Source of the DNA: Pseudomonadota bacterium
GTDB taxonomy: Bacteria; Pseudomonadota; Gammaproteobacteria; Xanthomonadales; Xanthomonadaceae
Direction: 5' to 3'
DNA length: 64,000 nt
Assembly (NCBI GenBank): GCA_018242445.1
Contig: JAFEBW010000028.1
Location: 62,001 to 126,000 of the forward strand
Shown one piece after another: positions 1 to 7,775 of this stretch (positions within the stretch are counted from its first letter, which is position 1; each line of letters begins with the position of its first letter). The position numbers were made by a program, and so were the translations under genes. The notes under the pieces are model-generated. The model was not told where the DNA came from. It searched no databases and worked only from the letters and a program-made list of their open reading frames with translations.

Positions 1-1094
1 CGCAGCAAGCCGAGCAGGTTGAACATCCGTAGCGAGCCAGAGTCGTGATCGGGTGTGGGCGTGCAGGCGTCGATCACCAGCACGCGGTGTTGCGCGCGGT
101 GCTCGCAGGCGAGGCGGATGTCGGTGCCGGGAGCAGGATGGTCAGCCAGGGTTTGCGCCCAGCGGGTAGTGAACTTGCGCCAGTTCACCCGTTGGTAGGC
201 CTTGGTGCCCAGCGCCACGTCGGTGCCCGAGCTGATGCCCTCGTGGTGCACCACTACCGATGCCGGCTGATACAGCACGCGCAGGCCGAAGGCGCGCACG
301 CGCATCGCCAGGTCGGTGTCCTCGTAATAGGCCGGCGTGTAGTGGGTGTCGAAGCCTTCGAGCTGCGCGAACAGCTCGCGCGCGATGGCGATCGCCGCGC
401 CCGAGCAGTAGTCCACCTCGCGCACATGGTTCCATGCCGGGGCGCGCGGGTCTTCGAAGCGCCCGCAGTTCCACGCGCTGCCGTCGGCGAACACGATCGC
501 GCCGGCTTCCTGCAAGCGGCCGTCGGGATACACCAGCTTGGCCCCGACGATGCCGGCGCTGGGGTGGTCGGCGAAGGTGCCGATCAGCGCGTCCAGCCAG
601 CCCGGCTGCACGGCGGTGTCGTTGTTGAGGAACACCAGGTAATCGCCGTGGGCGAGGGCCGCGCCGGCATTGCAGGCGGCGATGAAACCCTGGTTGCTGC
701 GCAGCCGCACCACGCGCAGACCCTCGACGCCGTTCGCGCGCAGGCCGGTTTCGTCGGTCGATGCATCATCGACGAGGATGATCTCGAACGGCGTGGCGTC
801 CCCGCAGGCGGCCAGCGCGCGCAGGCAGGCCAGGGTGTGCGCGAAGTGGTCGTGGACGGGAATCACGACGCTGGCCACGGGCGCGTCAGCGCAGGGTACG
901 GCGAAGGGGCGGAAGGGCAGGTCGGCGGGGATCGCCAGCGGCATCCGCCCGCCGCGCGAGGGGGGGCGCAGTTCGTGCAGGGCGCGCACGACGGTGCCGC
1001 GCAGGCCGCGCCGGCGCACGCTGGCGCCGGTGCGCTCGAGGGTGCTGCGGGCGCGTCGCCATGCGAACTCCAGCCGCGCGAGGAGGTCAGTCAT
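1..1094 (-). CDS. GT2-family glycosyltransferase, 3' end beyond window
   Basis: This reading frame runs leftwards from the ATG at 1094 and is still open at the window edge, so only about the first 364 residues are seen. It reads as a family 2 (GT-A fold) glycosyltransferase that moves a sugar from a nucleotide-sugar to a cell-surface glycan; donor and acceptor cannot be told. Visible features are the core start ASVVIPVHDHFAHTLACLRA, the acidic pair in IILVDDASTDET, the DxD-like LVFLNNDTAVQPGWLDAL, and YYEDTDLAMRVRAFG with the late catalytic-region acidic residues. The first 70 residues are Arg-rich. The protein ends here just after a linker, so a second glycosyltransferase domain may follow, as in large rhamnan-type enzymes. 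The gene is divergent from mrcB. Confidence 0.85.
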   Translation of the reverse strand, partial: MTDLLARLEFAWRRARSTLERTGASVRRRGLRGTVVRALHELRPPSRGGRMPLAIPADLPFRPFAVPCADAPVASVVIPVHDHFAHTLACLRALAACGDATPFEIILVDDASTDETGLRANGVEGLRVVRLRSNQGFIAACNAGAALAHGDYLVFLNNDTAVQPGWLDALIGTFADHPSAGIVGAKLVYPDGRLQEAGAIVFADGSAWNCGRFEDPRAPAWNHVREVDYCSGAAIAIARELFAQLEGFDTHYTPAYYEDTDLAMRVRAFGLRVLYQPASVVVHHEGISSGTDVALGTKAYQRVNWRKFTTRWAQTLADHPAPGTDIRLACEHRAQHRVLVIDACTPTPDHDSGSLRMFNLLGLL

Positions 1095-1264
1095 CGGCAG
1101 GGGCCGGCGGCCGGGAGGTTGGTTGGCGGCCAAGGGTCTGGTCGGGTGGCGGTGAGGGCTCCTAGGCTACCGCCGCCGGTTTTTCGATGACAGGGCCGCG
1201 GGTTCGCGTCAGCGTGCCGACAGGCGCGAACGGTTAGACTTCACCACTGGTGCATGGAGACGGT

Positions 1265-3775
1265 ATGCGGCGCAGGGACGAGGAAGACGAGGACGAGGAC
1301 GACGACGAGGAAGCATCGCCGCGCCGCTCGTGGTGGCGCTGGATCCTCTATCCCTCGCTGCTGGGGCTGGGGCTGTTGCTCGGCTTGGGCATCCCCTACG
1401 TCTGGGTGCTCGACGGCAAGGTGCGTGAGCAGTTCGGGCAATTGCAATGGCAGGTGCCCACCACCGTGTATGCGCAACCGCTGAAGCTTGCCCCCGGACT
1501 GCGCATGGACGCGGCCACCCTGCAACTGGAACTGGGCGCGGCGCAATACCGCAACGACGGCATCGGCAGCACGCCGGGCACCTTTGCCCGCAACGGCAGC
1601 ACGTTCACCATTTCCAGCCGCGGCTTCACCGACCTCGCCGCGCCGGTGCCGCCCGCGCAGGTACAGGTGCAACTGGCCGATGGCGCGGTCGCCTCGCTGC
1701 GCGCATCCGGTGGCGCGGCGTTGCAGTCGGCCACCCTCGACCCCGCGCGCATCGCCGCCTTGTATGGCTCGACCCAGGAAGAACGCGAACTGGTGCACGG
1801 CGCCGACGTGCCGCCGCTGCTGGTGGCCGGACTGCAGGCGGTGGAGGACCGCAAGTTCAAGACCCACCACGGCGTGGACGTGCTCGGCATCGCCCGCGCG
1901 GTGTGGATCGATGCGCGCGAGGGCGGCGCCAAGCAGGGCGCGAGCACGCTCACCCAGCAGCTCGTGCGCAACCTGTTCCTGTCCAACGAGCGCAGCATCG
2001 ACCGCAAGCTCAAGGAAGCCCTGTACGCGATCATCATCGAGTCGCGCTTCGACAAGCAGACCATCCTCGAGGCCTATCTCAACCAAGTCTATCTCGGGCA
2101 GATGGGCAACCAGTCGATCCACGGCGTGGCCGCGGCGTCGCGGTTCTGGTTTGCGCGCCCGCTCAACGAATTGTCCAAGCAGGACATCGCCTTGCTGATC
2201 GGCCTGATCAAGGGTCCCTCGCTGTACGACCCGCGACGCTTCCCGGACAACGCCCTCAAGCGCCGCGCGGTGGTGCTCGACCAGTTCGCCGAGACCGGCC
2301 TGATCACTGCCGACGAGGCCGCGGCGCTCAAGCAGACGCCGCTGGACGTGGCCCCGAAACCGGGCATCGTCACCAACCGCTACCCGGCCTTCATCGACCT
2401 GGTGCGCCGGCAGTTGCAGACCGACTACCCGGCCGACAGCATCAAGGGCGCGGGCATGGTGATCCTCACCACCCTCGACCCGGCCGCGCAGAACGACGCG
2501 GAAACCTCGCTGTCGGAAACCCTCGAGCGCATCCAGCGCAAGAAGGGCCCCGACCTCGAAGGCGGCGTGGTGGTCACCGACGTGCGCGATGGCGCGGTGC
2601 TCGCCGTGGTCGGCAGCCGCGATGCCACGGCGATCGGATTCAACCGTGCCCTCGACGCGCAACGCCCGGTCGGCTCGCTGCTCAAGCCCTTCATCTACCT
2701 GCTGGCGCTGGCGCAGCCGGACAAATATTCGCTGGCCACGCCCATCGACGATGCCGACGTGACCGTCGCGCTGGGCAACGGCCGCACCTGGTCGCCCGAC
2801 AACGACGACCACCGCAGCCACGGCATGGTGCGGCTGGTGGATGCGCTGGCGCAGTCGTACAACCATGTGGCCGTGCGCGTGGGCATGGACGTGCAGGTCG
2901 AGCGCCTGACCAAACTGATGAAGGCGCTGGCGGGGATGGACGTGCAGCCCAACCCGTCGCTGCTGCTGGGTGCCACCGACCAGACCCCGTGGACGATGGC
3001 GCAGCTGTATCAATTCCTCGCATCCGGCGGGCAGGTGCAACCCCTGCACGCGGTGCGCGGGGTGCTGGATGCGCACGGCGCGCTGGTCAAGCGTTACGAC
3101 CATCCGCCCACCGCCGCGCAGGCCGGCGATGCGCTGGCCGCACGGCTGGCGACGATGGCGATGCAGCAGGTGACGATCTCCGGCACCGCCGGCGCCTTGC
3201 AGCGCGATGGGCTGGGTTTCCTCGATGCCGCCGGCAAGACCGGCACCAGCAACGACAGCCGCGACAGTTGGTTCTCGGGTTTCACCGGCAGCCACCTCGC
3301 GGTGATCTGGGTGGGCAACGATCAGAACAAGGAAACCGGCCTGTTCGGCGCGACCGGCGCCTTGCGGGTGTGGGCGGGTTTGTTCAAGCGCCTGCCCAGC
3401 GAGCCCCTGCAGGTGTCCGACGACGGGCTGGAATGGGCCTGGGTGAGCCCGGTGGGTTGGGCCAGCGTGGATCAGGGTTGCCCGGGCGTGCGCCGCTTCG
3501 CCTTCGTCAAGGGTTTTGCGCCTCCGGCCTCGCCGACTTGCGACGTGGCCGCCAATCCGGGCGATGAATCGGGCTGGATCCGCGTGCCGAGCGCCGACCC
3601 GGTCGATCCGGTGACCGGCGCACCCCTGCCGCAGGGGCAGGGGCCGGCGGCGAACGATGCGAATGGCGCACCGCCCGCGCCGGATGCACCGGGCAACGCC
3701 ACACCAGCATCCGCGCCGCCAGCAACGACACAGCCGCCCGCCCAATCTTCGTCTTCCGATTCCGGTACGCCATGA
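1265..3775 (+). CDS. mrcB: Penicillin-binding protein 1B, bifunctional transglycosylase/transpeptidase
   Basis: Class A PBP that polymerises lipid II and cross-links peptidoglycan in the periplasm. The 836-residue protein has an acidic cytoplasmic N-terminus, one membrane span (about residues 26-46), a UB2H-like region (about 60-145), a GT51 domain with the catalytic Glu in VEDRKFKTHHGVD (near residue 193) and ASTLTQQLVRNLFLS, and a transpeptidase domain with SxxK as SLLKP (near 470), SxN as SYNH and KTG as KTGTSND (near 657). The C-terminal tail is Pro/Ala-rich. I prefer ATG 1265 because GGAG lies 5 nt before it; GTG 1250 in the same frame is possible. The stop overlaps the next gene as ATGA, so the two are probably translated together. 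Confidence 0.95.
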   Translation: MRRRDEEDEDEDDDEEASPRRSWWRWILYPSLLGLGLLLGLGIPYVWVLDGKVREQFGQLQWQVPTTVYAQPLKLAPGLRMDAATLQLELGAAQYRNDGIGSTPGTFARNGSTFTISSRGFTDLAAPVPPAQVQVQLADGAVASLRASGGAALQSATLDPARIAALYGSTQEERELVHGADVPPLLVAGLQAVEDRKFKTHHGVDVLGIARAVWIDAREGGAKQGASTLTQQLVRNLFLSNERSIDRKLKEALYAIIIESRFDKQTILEAYLNQVYLGQMGNQSIHGVAAASRFWFARPLNELSKQDIALLIGLIKGPSLYDPRRFPDNALKRRAVVLDQFAETGLITADEAAALKQTPLDVAPKPGIVTNRYPAFIDLVRRQLQTDYPADSIKGAGMVILTTLDPAAQNDAETSLSETLERIQRKKGPDLEGGVVVTDVRDGAVLAVVGSRDATAIGFNRALDAQRPVGSLLKPFIYLLALAQPDKYSLATPIDDADVTVALGNGRTWSPDNDDHRSHGMVRLVDALAQSYNHVAVRVGMDVQVERLTKLMKALAGMDVQPNPSLLLGATDQTPWTMAQLYQFLASGGQVQPLHAVRGVLDAHGALVKRYDHPPTAAQAGDALAARLATMAMQQVTISGTAGALQRDGLGFLDAAGKTGTSNDSRDSWFSGFTGSHLAVIWVGNDQNKETGLFGATGALRVWAGLFKRLPSEPLQVSDDGLEWAWVSPVGWASVDQGCPGVRRFAFVKGFAPPASPTCDVAANPGDESGWIRVPSADPVDPVTGAPLPQGQGPAANDANGAPPAPDAPGNATPASAPPATTQPPAQSSSSDSGTP

Positions 3776-4344
3776 TCGCGTTCGCGTCATTCATCCAGAC
3801 CCGCCACCATCGGTTTGCGCGCGCGCTCGGGGTATCGGTGACATCGTTGCTGGCGCTTGCGGCATGCACGCCCGAATCGGCGCAGGTCGCATCGACGCGC
3901 CCCGCGCCGCCGCAATTGCCCTCACCGCAGGTGATGCTGGCGCAAGTGCGCTACATCGGTGCCGATCCCTCGTCGCGGGCGCTGGACGTGGTGCCCTTGC
4001 GCGATCCGGCCATCGCCGATTTGCAGGATCGCGCGACCGCGCTGGAAGCGCATGGCGATTTCACTGGCGCGGAAAAATCGATCGCGCACGCGCTGACGAT
4101 TCGTCCCGGCGACCCGGAACTCCTGCAACAGGCCGCCGAATACGCGCTGTATCGGCACGACTGGAACGACGCCGGCACGTTGGCTCACCAATCGTACGAT
4201 CGCGGTCCGAAGGTCGGTTCGCTGTGCCGCCGCAACTGGGCGACGTTGCGTTTCGTCGCCCTGGCGCATTCCGACCTGGCAACGGCCCGGCATGCCCACG
4301 ATGCCGTGCTGGCCTGCAATGTCGAACCGCCGCCGCGGTATTGA
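3772..4344 (+). CDS. TPR-type lipoprotein next to mrcB
   Basis: A 190-residue exported lipoprotein. The N-terminus has a basic start, a hydrophobic stretch and the lipobox LALAAC, with the lipid-bearing Cys near residue 32. The middle (about 80-165) has helical repeats of TPR character, for example LQDRATALEAHGDFTGAEKSIAHALTIRPG split over two helices, which suggests a protein-binding role in the envelope. The start codon overlaps the mrcB stop by 4 bp (ATGA), so it is probably co-translated with PBP1b and may act as a partner of it. That partnership is inferred from position only; the partner is not known from sequence. Confidence 0.75.
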   Translation: MIAFASFIQTRHHRFARALGVSVTSLLALAACTPESAQVASTRPAPPQLPSPQVMLAQVRYIGADPSSRALDVVPLRDPAIADLQDRATALEAHGDFTGAEKSIAHALTIRPGDPELLQQAAEYALYRHDWNDAGTLAHQSYDRGPKVGSLCRRNWATLRFVALAHSDLATARHAHDAVLACNVEPPPRY

Positions 4345-4375
4345 CGCGGCGTCGGCACCGCCCTGACCGCTACCC

Positions 4376-6394
4376 ATGAGTCTGGTCGAACACACCCGCG
4401 CAGCCTTCGTGGCCGGTGGTGCGCTCACGCAACGGCTGGAAGGCTATGCCCCGCGCGCGGCGCAGGTGCGGCTCGCCGAAGCCATCGCCGATGCGATGGA
4501 GTCGCGTGCCGAACTCGTGGCCGAGGCCGGCACCGGCACCGGCAAGACCTACGCCTACCTCGTGCCCGCGCTGCTGTCGGGGCTGCGGGTGATCGTCTCC
4601 ACCGGCACCCGCGCCTTGCAGGATCAGCTCTACCACCGCGACCTGCCGCGCATTCGGCAGGCCTTGGGAACGGGCATCCGCAGCGCCTTGCTCAAGGGCC
4701 GCGCGAACTACCTGTGCCTGTACCGGATGCAGCAGGCGCAAAGCGATGCGAAATTCGCATCACGCGACGTCGCCGCGCAATTCACGCGCGCGCTGGCGTG
4801 GTCGAAACGCACCCGCATCGGCGATCTGGCCGAGTTGTCCGACTTGCCCGACGACAGCCCGCTGCGCCCGCAGATCACCTCGACCGCCGAAAATTGCCTC
4901 GGTGCCGAGTGCCCGTTCTACGCCGAGTGCTTCGTGGTGAAGGCGCGCGCGCAGGCGCAGGCGGCCGACCTCGTCGTCGTCAACCATCACCTGCTGCTGG
5001 CCGATCTGGCGATCAAGCAGGAGGGCTTCGGCGAAATCCTGCCCGGCGCGCAGGCCTTCGTGCTCGACGAAGCGCATCAACTGCCGGAACTGGCCGCGCA
5101 GTTTTTCGGCGAGATGGTCGGTGCGCGCCAGTTGAACGACCTCGCCCGCGATGCCCTCGTCGAGTGCAAGGATGTTTCCGGCGCGCTGGCGTCCGTGCAG
5201 CAACCCGCGCGCGCGCTCGAGCACGCGGTGCGCGTGTTGCGCCTGGCGATCGACCCCTTGCCGGCGCGCAGTGCGCTCTCGCGCGTGCTGGCGCACGACG
5301 AGGCCGGGCAGGCGCTGGATGCGCTGGAACGGGGCGTCGCTGAGCTGGGCGCTGCCCTGGCTGGTTTGCAGGAGGCCTCGCCGGGTTTTGCCGCCGCGCA
5401 TGCGCGCGCGCAACGCCATGAGCAGTGCCTGCGGCAATGGCGCGATGGCGACGACGAGGATGTGCGCTGGTACGAGAAATCCGCGCATGGCTTCGTCCTG
5501 CAACGCACGCCGCTGGACGTGTCTGCGCCCTTGCGCGCGTTTCGCGAGGCCAGCCGCGCCGCGTGGGTGTTCACTTCGGCCACGCTGGCGGTGGATGGCA
5601 GTTTTGCGCACGTCGCCCATCGCCTCGGCCTGATCGAGCCGGCCACGTTGTTGCAACCATCGCCCTTCGACTGGCCGCGGCAGGCGCTGTGCTACCTGCC
5701 GCGCGGCCTGCCCGAGCCCAACACCCGCGGCTACGTGGCCGCGATGATCGACGCCCTGCGCCAGGTGCTGCGCGCCTCGAACGGCCGTGCCTTCCTGCTG
5801 TTCACCTCGCACCGCGCCTTGCGCGAAGCCGCCGAGTTGCTCGCGGACGATCCCTGGCCGCTGTTCGTGCAGGGCAGCGCGCCACGCAACCTGCTGCTGG
5901 AGCGCTTCCGCACCTCCGGCAACGGCGTGCTGCTGGGCGCCGCGAGCTTCTGGGAAGGCGTGGACGTGCCCGGCGATGCGCTCAGCGTGGTTGCCATCGA
6001 CCGCCTGCCGTTCGCCGCGCCCGACGATCCGGTGCTCGAAGCGCGCCTCGATGCGGTGCGCCGCGGCGGCGGCAATCCCTTCCGCGACGAACAACTGCCC
6101 TCCGCGGTGATCGCGCTCAAGCAGGGCGCCGGTCGCCTGATCCGCAGCTTCGAGGATCGTGGTTTGCTGGTGCTGTGCGACCCGCGCCTGCTGTCCAAAT
6201 CCTATGGCCGCATCTTCCTCGACAGCCTGCCGCCGTTGCCGCGCAGCCGCGAGATCGCCGACGTGCAGGCGTTCTTTGCGCCAGCTCCAGTGATCGGTGA
6301 GGATGCGTGTTCGATGGATGCGTGGTCGGTGGATGCGCGTTCGATGGATGCAGGGTCGATGGGCAGGGGTTCGATGAATACGGGCAAGCCATGA
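4376..6394 (+). CDS. yoaA: YoaA/DinG-type ATP-dependent DNA helicase
   Basis: A superfamily 2, XPD-like helicase of 672 residues that unwinds DNA with ATP during repair. Motifs seen: Walker A AEAGTGTGKTYAYL (near residue 45), four cysteines of the Fe-S cluster region around YLCLYR and NCLGAECPFYAEC, DEAH box VLDEAHQLPEL (near 230), and the C-terminal SFWEGVDVPG and QGAGRLIRS motifs. E. coli YoaA is about 636 residues; the excess is a C-terminal tail made by a 15-bp tandem repeat (see the repeat at 6301-6375). The stop overlaps the tsaB start as ATGA. DinG is the alternative name; length and motif pattern favour YoaA. Confidence 0.9.
   Translation: MSLVEHTRAAFVAGGALTQRLEGYAPRAAQVRLAEAIADAMESRAELVAEAGTGTGKTYAYLVPALLSGLRVIVSTGTRALQDQLYHRDLPRIRQALGTGIRSALLKGRANYLCLYRMQQAQSDAKFASRDVAAQFTRALAWSKRTRIGDLAELSDLPDDSPLRPQITSTAENCLGAECPFYAECFVVKARAQAQAADLVVVNHHLLLADLAIKQEGFGEILPGAQAFVLDEAHQLPELAAQFFGEMVGARQLNDLARDALVECKDVSGALASVQQPARALEHAVRVLRLAIDPLPARSALSRVLAHDEAGQALDALERGVAELGAALAGLQEASPGFAAAHARAQRHEQCLRQWRDGDDEDVRWYEKSAHGFVLQRTPLDVSAPLRAFREASRAAWVFTSATLAVDGSFAHVAHRLGLIEPATLLQPSPFDWPRQALCYLPRGLPEPNTRGYVAAMIDALRQVLRASNGRAFLLFTSHRALREAAELLADDPWPLFVQGSAPRNLLLERFRTSGNGVLLGAASFWEGVDVPGDALSVVAIDRLPFAAPDDPVLEARLDAVRRGGGNPFRDEQLPSAVIALKQGAGRLIRSFEDRGLLVLCDPRLLSKSYGRIFLDSLPPLPRSREIADVQAFFAPAPVIGEDACSMDAWSVDARSMDAGSMGRGSMNTGKP
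6301..6375 (+). repeat. 15-bp tandem repeat, five units, inside the yoaA 3' end
   Basis: Five consecutive 15-base units related to GGATGCGTGTTCGAT cover the last codons of the helicase gene. Because 15 is a multiple of 3, they encode a degenerate pentapeptide repeat (DACSM, DAWSV, DARSM, DAGSM, GRGSM). The array ends 15 bases before the tsaB start codon. It looks like replication slippage that lengthened the protein tail without breaking the frame or the ATGA overlap with tsaB. Confidence 0.85.
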
Positions 6395-7215
6395 AACTGC
6401 TGGCGATCGAAACCGCGACGGAAGGCTGCTCGGTGGCGCTGTGGCTCGATGGTCAGGTGCGCGAGCGCTACGAGATCGCCCCGCGCCGCCATGCCGAACT
6501 GGTGCTGCCGTGGGCCGATGCGTTGCTGGCCGATGCCGGCATCGCGAAATCGCAGCTCGACGCCATCGCCGTCGGCCGCGGTCCTGGCGCGTTCACCGGC
6601 GTACGTCTGGCCATCGCGCTGGCGCAGGGCATCGCGCTGGCGCTGGATCGCCCCATCATGCCGATCTCGACCTTGGCCGCGCTGGCGATGCGACCCCCTC
6701 CCGACCTCCCCCTGCTGGCGCAAGGGGAGGGGGTTCGGCAGGGCGAGATTGCCGCCTCTCTCCCTCCCTTGCGTCAGCAGGGGAGGGCCGGGGATGGTTT
6801 GGTCGGAGCACCCTTGCAACCGGCTGACTGCCACCTCCTCGCCGCCATCGATGCACGCATGGGCGAAATCTACCTCGGTGCGTTCGCCCGCGATGACGAC
6901 GACCTCGTCACCGCACTCGAGCCCGAACGCCTGCTGAAGCCCGCCGCTGCGCGCGTCGCCGCGGACACGCGCTGGGTCGGCGTCGGCACCGGCTTCGCCG
7001 CCGAACAAGGCGCGCTGGTTCAGGCATTGGGCACTTCGCTGCACGCGGTCGATGCATCCGCCCTGCCGCACGCAGCCGACCTCGCGCGCCTGGCCGCGCG
7101 TGCATACGCGCGCGGCGACGCGGTCGCGCCCGAACACGTCGAGCCGGCCTACCTGCGCGACAAGGTCGCGCTCACGTTGATCGAGCAGCAGGCGGCGCGT
7201 GGTGGCGTTCCCTAG
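6391..7215 (+). CDS. tsaB: tRNA threonylcarbamoyladenosine biosynthesis protein TsaB
   Basis: TsaB is the partner of TsaD in adding the t6A modification at position 37 of ANN-reading tRNAs. The protein opens with the typical LLAIETATEGCSVALW and contains GRGPGAFTGVRLAIALAQG (about 68-86). The C-terminal half has DARMGEIYLGAF and PAYLRDKVAL. At 274 residues it is clearly longer than the usual 230 or so. The excess sits between STLAALAM and LLAAIDARMG (about residues 100-150) and is encoded by an inverted pair of REP-like palindromes (6694-6797). The start codon overlaps the yoaA stop (ATGA). All recognisable TsaB motifs lie outside the insert, so the protein is probably functional. Confidence 0.92.
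   Translation: MKLLAIETATEGCSVALWLDGQVRERYEIAPRRHAELVLPWADALLADAGIAKSQLDAIAVGRGPGAFTGVRLAIALAQGIALALDRPIMPISTLAALAMRPPPDLPLLAQGEGVRQGEIAASLPPLRQQGRAGDGLVGAPLQPADCHLLAAIDARMGEIYLGAFARDDDDLVTALEPERLLKPAAARVAADTRWVGVGTGFAAEQGALVQALGTSLHAVDASALPHAADLARLAARAYARGDAVAPEHVEPAYLRDKVALTLIEQQAARGGVP
6694..6797. repeat. Inverted REP pair (REPIN-like) inside tsaB, in frame
   Basis: Two imperfect palindromes in opposite orientation, at about 6694-6733 and 6757-6797. Each has a CTCCCC/GGGGAG stem around a TTGCGYCAGCAG loop or its complement, followed by a G-rich foot. They belong to the same general class as the CCCCCGCTTGCGGGGG elements elsewhere in the window. The pair keeps the reading frame open and adds about 45 Pro/Gly/Leu-rich residues to TsaB. 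Confidence 0.8.
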
Positions 7216-7224
7216 CCGCGGCGG

Positions 7225-7749
7225 TTACCACCACGGCCCCCACGGATAGGGCGCGAAGAACGGATCGTAGGCGTACACCATGCGCGTGCGAACGACCTTC
7301 GGCCACAGGTAGATCACGTCGGCGGCGACCTTCGGCTGGCGGTAGTCGTAGTCGCCCACGCGACGGTTTTCGTAGCCCACCACATGACCGGTGACGGTGA
7401 TGCTGCGGCCCACCTTGAACACCTGCGGCTCGTAATAGCCCTGCCGGCAGGCGAGGAACCGCCCCTGCGAGCGATCCAGGTCGAGGCGCGGGCGGCTTTC
7501 CTCGTTCAAGGGGCGGGCGACGAGCTGGAAGCAGGTCTGCTCGGCGCCGGTTTCCACCGCCGCGATGGTGCCGCCCCAGCGCACCGCCTGACCGGTGGCG
7601 TCCTGCGCGGCATTGGGCGCGATGCCGGCGAACTGGCCCTGCAAGGGCTTGGGCACGCTGGCGCAGCCCACCGCGGCCAGAGCCAGCGCCAGGGTGGCGG
7701 CGCGAACGAGGGCCGGATGGTGGCAACGGTTGGATGGGATGGATGGCAT
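7225..7749 (-). CDS. slp: Slp-family outer-membrane lipoprotein
   Basis: A 174-residue lipoprotein of the Slp (starvation/stationary phase) family, anchored to the outer membrane. The signal peptide ends in a lipobox ALAAVGC followed by ASVP. The mature part has the family pattern VRWGGTIAAVET, the conserved region GRFLACRQGYYEPQ and GRSITVTGHVVGYE, then a Tyr/Trp-rich tail. I chose ATG 7749 because GGGAG lies 8 nt before it; ATG 7779, 10 codons upstream and overlapping the tgpA stop, is possible. It follows tgpA closely and could be the last gene of the moxR-DUF58-tgpA operon. Confidence 0.85.
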   Translation of the reverse strand: MPSIPSNRCHHPALVRAATLALALAAVGCASVPKPLQGQFAGIAPNAAQDATGQAVRWGGTIAAVETGAEQTCFQLVARPLNEESRPRLDLDRSQGRFLACRQGYYEPQVFKVGRSITVTGHVVGYENRRVGDYDYRQPKVAADVIYLWPKVVRTRMVYAYDPFFAPYPWGPWW

Positions 7750-7775
7750 GGCACGCTCCCGCGAAGGTGATGGAT

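Noticed and set aside
45..1190. 381-codon plus-strand frame at the left edge
   Set aside because: The minus strand encodes a clear GT2 glycosyltransferase through the same DNA; the plus frame has no motif.
1241..3790. 849-codon open frame antisense to mrcB
   Set aside because: It is a GC-rich shadow frame with Arg/His/Ala bias. The plus strand carries intact PBP1b motifs.
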